From Prochilodus magdalenae (taxonomy: Eukaryota; Chordata; Actinopteri; Characiformes; Prochilodontidae): 64,000 bases of DNA. Location: assembly GCA_024036415.1 (NCBI GenBank), contig JAMWET010000761.1, positions 434,001 through 498,000 of the forward strand, read 5' to 3'. Under the pieces are notes generated by a model that saw only the letters and a list, made by a program, of their open reading frames with translations, had not been told where the DNA came from and searched no databases. The position numbers and the translations under genes were made by a program. Each line of letters opens with the position of its first letter. Position 1 is the stretch's first letter. Below are positions 26,701 to 39,500 of the stretch, piece by piece.

Positions 26701-29700
26701 GTTACTGGCTTGTGGGTACAGTTCCAGGAGAAGCTTTGAACTGATACAGACCCTTTGCATTATGTGGATTTTTTTTTTTCTAATTGAAAACCACCTATTA
26801 TGAAAATTAGGCGCATATGCTCATTTATGTAAGAAAATAAATATGTCTGTTTCCAACAGCGTTACCGCCACTGCGCAATACTTCCATGGGTCCTATGTTG
26901 ACTTGGATGTTAAGCTATACATTCACTAGAGCTGTCTAAAACATGGAAAGGGTGTTATGTGCCTAGTACAAAGGAGATGAAAGAGGCACGGTTGTGAAGA
27001 GCAGTGGTCTGAAAGGTCATCAAATGTTGTATGACTTAGAGAATTATTTTCCATTTTATAACCATTCAGAGAAACTGACATCTGCCGTTTCTCAAAACAG
27101 GTTCTTGTGTGTTCTTACATTATGTCATCTGTTCAAGTTGCATTCTAATACACAATAATGCATATACCAAAAACATTTAAGGTACTCAAATGTGTTCTTT
27201 AACCCCCACCTTAAAAAAAAGGTGAATGCATCATTTGGTGATGAGCACTAACTGTATGCAGACCCACAACTGTACTGTAGATAATTGCTATAATTGATAA
27301 ACTCTCCTTTTGAGATAAATAATAATGCTCTACTATTCGAGACTGGACTAGAGAACATGAAGTAACAGTCTCGGCTTCGACTTCATTTGCACTTGATCTT
27401 GGCTCAGTCTCAGGATAAGGTGAACTTTGAAATTGTTAAGACCAGTCGAGTTCAAAGCCTTTGTCTGAGGTGACTGGAAAGTGTATTAACATTGAATATT
27501 AACAACACTAGAAAAAAGTCCTTTCTTGGAGTATGAAACCCCCGCCACTCCTCACGCTGCATCACAGATACACACGTACAGATGTGTTGCTAGCATATAG
27601 GCAGAGCAGCCGGCGCTGGAAGCCAAATCAAACTAAAAGATTTCAATCTCCATTTCAGAATAAAAACAAATATATCATTCTTTATTCTGTAATGTGATCT
27701 GGACAAGAAACATGGAGTGACATGTGACAACTGTGCTTGAAGGACGTTTTAGACCATGACGTGGCTGGCGAGTGGACTTCTTAGTCATATGCACCAGAAC
27801 AAAACTGCAGGGAAATCTGAACAAGAAGCTGCTGAATAAGAACCGGACTTCAGCTTCGTACTCCACTCTCAAAGGGAGTAGTTAGTTCATTTCAACAGGA
27901 CCATCCAACAAACGTTTCCCCCAGGGAACAGAGAGATACTGCTTAGGAGATCCAGTGCTAGATCAGGATGGCTACAGATCTTCTGAGTCACCGTAGGACA
28001 AAGATTAGTTTTTATCTGAGTGCTTGGCTGTCATAAAGCCGTAGCAATGACAGAAAAACACTACAGAGAAGGAGTGATGTATAAAAGTATAAAAGCCAAG
28101 CAGTCATATCGGATACTACTGGGATTCCACACTTAAATTTCAGAATTAATTAGTTAAATTTATTACTAAATGGTCTCAATGCTGGTGAAATCAGCTGGAC
28201 ACATAGTAAGCTCTTGCACAATGTATAGCACATCTAAAACCAATGTACAAGCGTCCTCCAAGCTTGCATACCCTTGCAGAAGTTTGTTCTTTCGCATTCA
28301 TGGTATTGCCAAACACCAAATAAAACAGCCCACATAGTTTCCAGTGGTTTCCGTGTTCTTAATATACATAAGCTTTCGCGCATTAGAACTATGGGTGAAA
28401 TGAAGACAGTACAGAGAGAAGGCCCTGTATGCATCAGAATTAAATGTAGAGCATGAATGAGCTTAAAAACAGGAGACAGGGGCTTATGATATGCACATAC
28501 TCTAAAGAAATGCTTTTGCTATCACTGTTTAAGAAAACTTTTATAAAGCCAGGTATCCAAAGATTAACAAGACTGAAGAATAACCATGTCGAAAGTCAGT
28601 CTGTTGTAATTAGGCTGCAGTTTATTTTCTGCATCACTACATATACCCTTTGGGAATTATTGCTCACCTGCAGTGAATGTACTAGGATTAGAAAATGTAC
28701 ATAGAGGAGTAGTGGTGTGGTCTAGCCTATATCAACAATGGCTCATGAAAATACTGCAGCAGAGAGGAACAGGATATGACTAAGCATGCTATGCCCCGTT
28801 GGTTTACTGTCCTCTTGACTTTGTGACAATAAAGCTATATGGCGTTCGTTTAAAGTAGCAGTCAGCAGAGTACCAGGGACTGACTCAAACCAATCACAAA
28901 GCTATTGATAGAGCAGAACTAAACTACATTCATCTGATCCATTAGACTAGAGTTAGACTATGCCATAAAAAAGATCATATTTACCAACTCACGACCCAAA
29001 TCATTTTGTAACTGTAAATAGTCAGTTTCACTGATATTATCCTATTATACTCTTCATCCTTTGAAATCTTGTTTCACTCTTTTTGCAGTTGCTTCATCCC
29101 TGAACCAATTTCTGCCAAATCAGTTGGCCGTCTCTCAGATCTCCGTCATCTGGTGGAAATCTGTGGACTCTCCTGACAAAGCCCTCCACAGCTGAAATAG
29201 ACCATTTCTAACGCAGCGGGCCAAAAGGTGCTATTTTTCCCAGAGCTCAGCTTTATCTTGGAGTTTGTCCATAGGAGAGGCTGAGCGGTGTACCTGACTT
29301 GTGTCCAAAACTCTGGGCCAGCACCTGGATGGTAGTTAGGATAAAGCTCGCTATTTCTTCTCCTCTTCAATGAATTTATGGTGGGGGGGTGGGGAGTGAG
29401 ACTTTAGCAAATCTCACATATCCTCCTCCAGACCCAGATCAGGGATCTCCACAAGTGGTAGGCAATTTGCAGAGTTGGTCTTCAGATTACACGGCTCATA
29501 ATAAAGGGTTAGCCTGGACTAGCCATTCGCATATCACCAAGATAAGTCTCTCTTAAACACTGTAACCTCTCGGTTACCCCGTTTCTCAGCATCTTGCATG
29601 TGCTGATACAAAGTTTACTTGTTGCTGGGATTTGCTCCTTGTTCCTTATCTGACTCTGCTCTTTTTATCACTAGAACATCAACCTATTCAATCAAGTTCA

Positions 29701-31364
29701 AACCGCCATCTGCAAACAACATGCACTTCAGTTTACTTTGCTGCCACAATGTACTTTTTCCCTATATAGGCTCTTGCTCTACCTGGAAAGTTATTGGATT
29801 CCCTATGGACTGTGGTGACAACAACAATGATGAGGACAACACAATACAATATAAGCTCAGCGTTCCTATTTCTACTTACATTTCCATCTCTTTACATGAT
29901 TTGTGAAACAACAGGGTCTTTCTGGAATGAAGTTAGAACTGATGCACTGATAAGACCATCCTGAGCAAGACAACATACATTTTTAAGAATGGTTATTTCT
30001 ACATGTATACCAATGTATTTGGATATACATACAAATGCAGTTAACCTATTAAAATACAAAATACTACATATACTGTACATTTTTAAACTAATACAGTAGC
30101 CAGAACAAGTAATTCACATATCAGCAGGATACGTCTCTCTTAAATACTGTAAAAATATACTAAGACCATCCTTTTGACAAACATGACACAAAAAGCTATT
30201 ATTAGATAATGAATTTAGTTTAATCATTTTGTAGATCAGCTGGAGCTTTAACTGGTACACACAGGTAACATACAAGGTAATTAAAAAACATGATTGTGAA
30301 GAGAAAAACTGCAGAACAATGTATAAATACCTTTATTTACTGAAACTTAAATAGCAATAAATATAATGTGGCTATTTCAATTGGAAAAGTTTACTAAAAT
30401 ACATTTTTAATAATTTAAATGTGAGATATTAAACTAGCCATCACTGTTTGTATATCCAAAATTATCATCTGACCTTTTACATTTACGGCATTTAGCTGAT
30501 GCTCTTATCCAGAGTGACTTACAAGGGTATTCATATTACAGGTAAGCCAGTGTAGTGTTAGGAGTCTTGCCCAGGGACTCTTATTGGCTCAGAGTCAACT
30601 CAGTCCGGGATTCGAACCCCAGTCTCCCACGTGTGGTGGTGACTCCCTGGTGGGTAGTGGTGTTATCCACCGAGCTACACCAACCCAAAATTTTGTGTCA
30701 TGTTGGGGAGAACAACCCTTTAGTGCAGTAGCCCAGTGTTGCATAAACAATCTGCTGTTCCAGAGAACAATAAATACATCTTGCTCCAGATATCAGTCAA
30801 ATCTATATAAATATCCGTCTCATGCCCATCGTTTGTGTTAGCGATATGATTCCAACAGCATCTCTGCATCGCTAGGATTTAGTGTTAGAGTCTTTCGTCA
30901 ATTCATTCCATCCAAAATGCTCTAAATCAGTGTCTAGCTGATAGTCATCAGAGGGAGAAGTGGACTTTTACAGTGTCTTCTCCAAGTTCTCCAGCTGAAG
31001 CAAACAGAGGGAGCTGGAGGTTGACAGATTCACAAGTTGAGAGGGGAAGTGGGATAAAAAAAAAAAAACACTCAAATAGGAAGAGAGATAAAGAATGAAA
31101 CGGATGTGTATGTTTTCCAGGGTTGGCAGATGCCTTGAGAGTGCTGCAGAAGGGCCATGTCACTGGCATTAAAAAGTTTCGGTGAATTCCTTTCAAAGGA
31201 TTCATCTCGCCTGATCTGACAGATCTGCTGCAAGGAATTGTGGGAACTAGGGACGCAAAGAAGTGTGTATTCCTGAGAGAGAAGACACATTTCTTGCTGT
31301 GAATCATCTCACACACACACACACACAGATACACACACAGATACACACACAGATACACACACAG

Positions 31365-31404
<40 letters not shown>

Positions 31405-34400
31405 CAGAGGCACAAGATGAAGGCTTCATTTCTCTCCCATTTGGAGACCTCAGCTACAAGAGGCACATGCATTAAGGCGTAATACATGCTACGTTAGAGA
31501 AAAGTGAAAAAGTAAGGGGGAAATGAGTCTCCATTACAGACTCCAGCATCTGCACATGGCTAAACACCTGGATCATTTTAAGAGTTTTGTGATTACCCTT
31601 CGAACCACTAAATACTTTCAGTGAATCTGGTTTGGTTCAGCCCGTCACCTGCTGTGCATCAGTTTGAGAGTTTCTAAAGCTTTTTGCCAAACCACTTTTC
31701 ATTCCACTAAGTGACTCTTATTTGGCATTTGTAAGAAGCACCACGTCCAACACAAAGGAAAAGGACAAACGTCAAAAAACAAAAGACTGATGGACCAAGA
31801 TCGGTGCTACTGCGTCCTGTGCCGACCTTCCTGGAGTTTACAGATTTGCCAGGCTTGTGCTCTGAGAGACATTCCAATTAGGGACACCTTTCAGCCTCTT
31901 TCTCATTATGCGGCTCTCCTGCTTCAAGTGTGATATCTAGCACATTAGCACTCATCCATTCAAACAGGAGGTGTTAGATGATCACTCAGACTTACCCACA
32001 GTTCACCCAGGCAATGGTCCCTTGGCCTTTTACTGCCTGGGCTACATCAGACAGCAGCTTTAGCTGAGAGTCTCCAGACGTAGCTACGGTATAAGGAACA
32101 TATTGAAAACATATTAGGACCCACAGAAGTTCACAAAGACCTAAACCCTATCCAAGCTTGATTGGTTGTACCTGGGGATGTGCTGTAATTTGAATGATTA
32201 CCGACAGGCCAGTACAAATCTGCAATGTCAGCTTGTGAGTAATAATTTCTGAGTGAATTACCTTCTAAAATCCACAAAATCTGGATCTTCCTCTGTAATA
32301 GTCTTTTCAAGATCGATCTAACAAAACCTGCTAATGGCCAATTCTTCTTTTTTTTTTTTTTTTTTTTTAGCTAACTGCAAAATTGAGACTTTCAAAACAT
32401 GACTACTGTTATTTTGATGATGACCTAATTAGATGGAGGAAGGAAAAATGAATTTCTTAGAAGAGCCTCTTGCAGGTCAGTGGAAAGTTTTTTTTGGTGA
32501 GTGTAACTTTGAACAGTAACATTGAAAGGAGCTTGCTGTTGGAGGTAAACACTGTTTTTATTTTTAAGACGCAGCATTCAGTCTCTATACTCTGCAGCCC
32601 CACTGGGGTTTAGTAATCCATACCCACCGATTTGGATACCACTGTAAAGTGTATCTGCGGTTTTATAAACCATACCCACAAGTTTATAAACTCTACTGTA
32701 AACCGTACACGCGAGTTTGCAAACCATACTATAAACATACCTGCAGATTTATAAAGCGTACTGTAAACTTTCCCTGTGAGTTTAGAAACTGTACTGTAAA
32801 TTGTAGCCGCAATTTGTAAACTGTACTGTAAACCATACCTGCAGGTTTATAAACCATACTCATGAGTTTGTAAACTGTACTGTAAACCGAACCGTATCTG
32901 CAGGTTTTTAAACCGTGCTGTAAACCGTACCCGCGAGTTTGTAAACTGTACTGTAAACCATACCTGTGGTTTATAAGCCATACTGTAAATCATACCTGCA
33001 GGTATATAATCCGTACCTGCGAGTTTGAAAACTACTGTAAACCATACCTGTGGATTTATAAACCCTACCCGCAGGTTTATAAACCATACTGTAAACCGTA
33101 TCCAAGAGTTTGTAAACTGTAGTGTAAACCATCCCTGCAGGTGTACCCGCGAGTTTGTAAAGTAGCTGCAGAAGGTATAAGGAGTGTATCATCTGTTCTT
33201 ATTTTTTTTTTATTAAATAGCCACAATTTAATGCAGTTAAACAAAATAGAACATTTAACATACATCAGTCTTAAAAGCAAAGGTACAAAATTGGAAATGC
33301 CAGTGTAATAACTAATTATGACTGGTTTTGGGTTCATAAAGTCACACAAACGTAAATTGAGCTAAGAAGAAAATCATCAAATGCTAATAATGACATTAAA
33401 TCCGGACTATATGGGGTAATTTGGGGAAATTATACAGTCACCTTACCCTGTGCAGAACAACCAGTCAAATCCTTGACAAATGATATTACCAGACCTTATC
33501 CATTAAACCTTTTCAGCTTGAAAAGAGCGTTAAATTAAACTAATGTAGAAAGGATGGGGCTGTGGTTTTAGTTTGTTACCTCGGATTTCAGTTTCAGTCT
33601 ATTTAAGATTATTCGCATTACAATGCTATCCTCATACTAAAGGTTTGGGTACATTTTACAGTTTTGAGGGCACCTTCACATTCAGCTTGGTCATAAACCT
33701 GTGGAGAGCTGTAAGTGAGACTAACCTTAAGTATTTATTTTATTCTTAATTTTAAAAAGGAACCTGGCACAATGCTATTTTCAGCATCCGCAAGGGATGA
33801 CATGCACTCTACATTCTTACAAGTAAACACATATTTCCCTCAACATCGCAGAAAACTACTAAATCAAGTTAAAGCCATTAAATGCGCTTGTGTCATGTTT
33901 AGCAGCATCCACGTTATATATGGGCTGGAAGCTTTTTTATGGACTCTAAAATATTGCCAGGTTTGGAAAGGACATCAATTCTACAATCAATCAAAAATCA
34001 TCTAACTAAAGTGTAGCCCTTCACAAGGTCCCACATGCACACACTCCTGATAGCTCATGCGCTTCCTCCCTCCAAGTCTTAAATCAACAGGAATGGAAAA
34101 GTATTTTTGCAGAAGGTGCTTGCATTGTGTATATGATTATGTTTAAACTGAGAGGAACTTCATGTACTAGCCAAGCCTTCTACTAGAAGACATCCATTCA
34201 AAGTGATAGTGTTTGTGTCTTCGACTATTCAAGAACAGCGATGCACAAGCTCTCCGCATTGTTGTCTTCTAGAGGTTAGCTCAGCTATGTTGCCATGTCA
34301 AAGCTGAGAGCAAACATCCGATGGGAGGAAATGAAACCTGGCGGTGGGGGTGCATTCAGAGAGCGATCCTGGGCTTTTGGAGGATGCACATCCGAGCAAG

Positions 34401-35858
34401 CCATCAATCAAATGCTCCGTTCGATACTCCAGAGTCTTACCCAACGACCTCACGTGGCCAAAATGGGCCGTGAATTATGAAAGCGATAAATCTGGAGCAG
34501 CCAGGCCTTGAGAGGCCCTTCCCCTGCATAAGGGAGGGAGGGTGTTTGTGGGGCGTGCAACCACACACACACACACACAGAGCACATTGCACATGCCTGC
34601 TGCCCCTAAATGCAGCTGGAAGCTATGCAAATGATTAGACACTCCAGCGCAAAGCGGGTGATTTGACTAACCGTGGAGCATGAGTGGCACTAATGGTTTT
34701 ATTTGAATGTGCTGTGGTTTCCTTACTGAAGGATTTGCATGATCACTTAGATCTACTACTACTTAGGATGCTACTGTATACTCTGCAACCTTTTGACCTC
34801 ACCTCCACACAGTTCAGATGTGACTCAACAAGTAACAAAACATACATCCAGATATGGAATGTTTGGCAGTGAAGCAGCAGAACCGACTGCACAGCACTGG
34901 AGAAGAATGTAGATGCCAATACAACCTTCTGGCCTGTTGTGCTCTTGGATCTTGGAAGGTCATAAGGTTCACAGAACAACACTAGATGAGATGAATTTTA
35001 AAGTACTACAGCGAAAAGTAAAAGGAGCTCAGTTTCCCACTTGCCAAAGCATTGTTTGCCAACATATGTGAAAATGAAATTATCACTGTTGGCTGTATAA
35101 TGGAAATATAGAGGAAATAATTATGGCCCTCTTTTCAGTTTGGATTCCTTTCATTTCAGTAGACAAATGGGTAACATAGTGGAAAAACACCACCTCACAC
35201 AGAGACACCAGGAACACAACTGCTATACCAAGTCCCTGATGAAGACTCTTAAAGCTTCTTTCTGTACTGGCAGGCAAAGGCTGCTCAATAACGTAAAACA
35301 TTCTGATGTTGTAACAAAACCTCATGTCTCCAAACTGGCACTTTTCCAACGGAAAGAATCAATTATTCATTTGTAAGGTTAACATAATGTTTTTATTCAC
35401 CCAAAACTAGAATTATTTGACACATTAACTATTTCTGTATCACATTCATCCTTCTTGGTATCCAATATAACAACATAGTAACAAACAAAACAACACAAAA
35501 TATTTCTCAAAAGGCATTTATAGGCATTTTATGCAATATTTTAATAAACAAATCAATCATTTTTAATATACCTTAATTCTCAGTGCTATAATATTTTCTC
35601 AGTCATTTACAATCTAATACATGCTCCCTTTATCACACGGAACGTTTTAAATGGCACATTCTTTATTTACAGCTGTCGTTTGCTACTAATGTGACACCTG
35701 CAATCATTATTACAGTAGTATCATCATTTAACCCAGCTATAGTTTTGAAACTGAACCTTTTAAAAGTAGTACGAGATATTATGTCATTTATCTGTCTTAT
35801 GCCAAAAGCACCTCATATATGGATATTATTATTATAATCATCATCATCATCATCATCA

Positions 35859-35896
<38 letters not shown>

Positions 35897-36182
35897 GCTT
35901 AGTTGTATATTTTTGGTTGTGTGTTTGTATTTGTGTATAATTAACAAGATTTTAATGATCAATTATAATAAAAACAAAAAACACCATTCCATGGCTTCCC
36001 TAACGACAACACCATGACAACAAGGGTAACACAAGCTTTAACACTCACCAGACTTGGTGTAAAGGAAAAGGACATTGGTTCTGGTCCTGAGAAGCTTCTT
36101 GAAATCCTTGTGGTCACTCACTCTCTCTATGAGTGGGGAGACCTTCACTGCCTGCAGTGTGGACACAAACACAACCTAAAAA

Positions 36183-36266
<84 letters not shown>

Positions 36267-36464
36267 TGAGAGAGACAGTGAGAGAGACAGTGAGAGAGAC
36301 AGTGAGAGAGACAGAGAGAGAGAAAGAGAGAGAGACAGAGAAAGAACGAGAGAGAGACAGAGAAAGAACGAGAGAGAGACAGAGAAAGAACAAGAGAGAG
36401 AGAGGAAGAACGAGAGAGAGAGAGAGAGAAAGAGAGTGAGAGAGAGAGAGACAGAGAAAGGAAG

Positions 36465-36563
<99 letters not shown>

Positions 36564-39500
36564 TAGGACAGACAAGGCGAGGGAGAGACAGACAGAAAGA
36601 AAATCACTGTCATTTTTCACTGTCAGGGCCAAATCTCACAGGCACTTCAGAACAACATCTCCAACTGTGTGGCAATGTAATTGTCGTACTTGTTTGGAAT
36701 CACAACAGTATGTCAAACTGTGCTGAAACATAGGCCTGAAAAGACAACAGCAATTACAGACAAGACACAGCACATTTACGCAAACAGTTTACAGAGCCAT
36801 ATCAATATTCCTCTCTTGTGCTGATCGCTATCATGAGACTGAACATTCATCTCCACACAATATTGTTCTGACATGAAATGAGAAACAAACAGCAAGAGCC
36901 TCCTCAAAAGCCCTTCTAACTAGCTGCTCAGATGTCGAGTGAAGTTTGGTCCAGTTTTTCAAGGCACCAGATGCTAGAGAGTGTTATTAATGATATCTTC
37001 ATTAGAAGCCCTTTAGGATATTACAACACCCACTGGATCCCTGAGAAAGATCTAAAAAGACTGATCGTGAAGTGGTCGTGATTTTAGAAAGACAGCCAGT
37101 GAGGATTAAGATGATGTTCAGAAACAACAGCTGAAGTAAAGAAGTGCAATAACAGTTGCTGTAATTAAAGCTGTTTGATTATTTCTGTTAAAATTAAACC
37201 AACTTTATTTCGTTTCTGAAATAAAGTTAAAATATGGTTAAATAAAGCCTTAATTAGGTAATATTCCGCTGAGGTTACCTTTCTATTAACCAGTGGAGTA
37301 TTGCCAAATTACCACGACATTCATAATGTTTATGACCGGATCTCAGGGAATAAAAATTCCCAGCATAAATGAGAGATGGTAGTAGCTCTTTACAGTTTTA
37401 CTCCATAAATGAGTAGAAATCATATCCAAATGATTTAATATAGGGGCTGTTTTGTTTACCTAATTATCTACATCGGTGTCTTTTTAAGTGTCACCAGCAT
37501 GGTCATTAGCTTGGGAACTTGCCCCACCCCATAACAGTCAACACCACCGGATTCAACCAAATTATATTCTGTCATTTCTACAGGCTTTAAAGTTCTGAGT
37601 TGCACAATTCAGGTAGAATACTGCATATAGGCTTGATTTGAGCCATAGAAAACTTCTTCTCGAGTGCTTGCATACTTAAGAAACTTCTATTCCACAGGAT
37701 ATGGTGTCACTTTTACCGACATGGAGATTCATACAGGGTAAATATAACTCAGGGTTATTTCTATGGCTCATGTTATAGAAGGTAAAAGGCATAGAAGTCT
37801 TTACCGACATGGGAATTCATAGAAACGACTGACATGCTGCATATGGATGGGATTATAATCACTAAGAATTGCCTATAAAAAGACATTACCCCACCTACTC
37901 GAGTAAAACTAATCCGGTCCGAACGGTGCATTAGTAATTTAGGAGGCAGCGGTGTCAGGTAGGCTTTAACAGGAGTTCTTCAGACCATGTCTTTATATTA
38001 ATATTACAAACACACAAAGAAAGAGAAGGTCTGTCTCAATGTTTAGCTCTCAAACCCAAAAATCAGCACTATACTGACGAAGACATGACAACAACAGTAG
38101 ATCATTCACTCAAACCCTCAGAAGACACACACCAGGAGAATACTTTCAATGTGTTCGCACATTCAGCCGCAGGGAAGGATTGTGAAGCACAACTGACGTT
38201 GCAGAATACTACTCTGCACGTTGCATGCAAACACACATTTCCACCAAGGTGTAATTCAAATCCCTAAAATCTATATAGTAAAGCGTCAGCTGGTTATTCC
38301 ACCAACTTTCCAAAATTCCTATGCAAATAAATTGTAACATTCAGAGCGTTTTAATGCAAAGTCTACACTAGAGAAAGTTACAGGGTTCGAATTGTTCACA
38401 GTGGTGGTGACAGGAACCAAATATCTGAAACATTGAATGCCTCCAAAAGTGAACTCACAGGAAGATGATGCATAAAATGGACCTGGAAATGGAATGTGTT
38501 TCCCTGAAGCATCGTTTTATGGCAGGTTTGGCCTAAAGCATACATTCATGGTTGACAGGTAGAAACAGGTAAATGTAATGTAAAGTAGCAACAGAGATTC
38601 ACCACTCTTCTACTATTAGCAGCATCCCAAATGAGAACTCCTCCACAGGACCTGCAGAGGTTCACTGGTGGGTTTGGATAAAGGAACAGAAAGGCTACAT
38701 TTGTGCTGCAGACATTGGAACCCCCTGGCTCCCATCACCACCACTGTTAACAGTCAGTAGGCAGCCTACAATACACCATTTTACACCAGACCACACTGAA
38801 AGATTGTGTTGACTCTCAATGGCCAACTGTGCATACATTTTGAACAATAGGTGGAATATTAAATTTAAAATGTATTCTATTCACTTGACTTTTCCTTTCA
38901 GACTTTTGTATGCTACCCACTACACTTCTAAAGAGAAACCTCTACGTTCTACTTATTATATTTCAAAACAGATGATTCTATAATCTAGATATTTTTGGGA
39001 ATGATAAGACACCCCCCAGCGGATGATTAAGCACCAAATGCCTTTGTGACAAGAACAAAGAGGCGAATAATCTTTTCTTATATTTATTAGCATATTTCTC
39101 CATCCGTGATGTGAAAAGGACAATAGAGGAGAGAGAGTAAAGCAGATACAGAAGTGATTAGGGACCTTCTCTCTATTCAGTGATGAGGGCCTCCAAGTGC
39201 ATGAATATGATTGATAACTCAACCAACAGAAAGCCAGACAATTTTGCTGAAGGACCAATTGTGTCTCAGGACATTCCCGTACTTATTTCTCATGTGTGAT
39301 TCTTTCCTGATCAGCATGATGTTCAACAGACAATAACTCATTTTAGAAATGCCATTTTAGGGAACTACTTTATTTAGCATCTTAATCAACATTCAAACGC
39401 ACGAGTTCATGTTTTGACTTGAGTAAAGAATTTGTAACTAAACTTTAAGCACAGTAGTTACATGAGTATGGGTATGGACAGTGTGCACTTCTACCATGTT

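Larger units (their letters stand above)
22991..31995. other. pdia5 intron 3
   Basis: A 9-kb intron. Contents in order: a worn dispersed repeat (23160-23330), LINE fragment (23700-24330), CATA microsatellite (24429-24541), TIR element (24542-25074), CA/TA microsatellite (25075-25202), a possible regulatory stretch (26095-26215), a tRNA-derived SINE (30475-30686) and a CA microsatellite (31310-31402). Between 26.5 and 30.4 kb I see nothing beyond ordinary AT-rich DNA. No exon is seen. Confidence 0.8.
32084..36048. other. pdia5 intron 2
   Basis: A 4-kb intron containing a T run (32346-32370), a minisatellite (32610-33170), a short CA run (34562-34580) and an ATC/ATT microsatellite (35836-35896). 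The segment 34280-34690 is repeat-poor and includes an octamer ATGCAAAT at 34625; it may be regulatory. No exon is seen. Confidence 0.85.

Noticed and set aside
30948..31487. 179-codon minus-strand frame
   Set aside because: Its N-terminal half is a CA microsatellite; the remainder has no recognisable domain, splice context or codon logic.
36114..36726. Long Ser/Leu-rich and Arg/Glu-rich open frames (up to 197 codons)
   Set aside because: They are translations of the GA/CT microsatellite in every frame and overlap pdia5 exon 2; no real protein.
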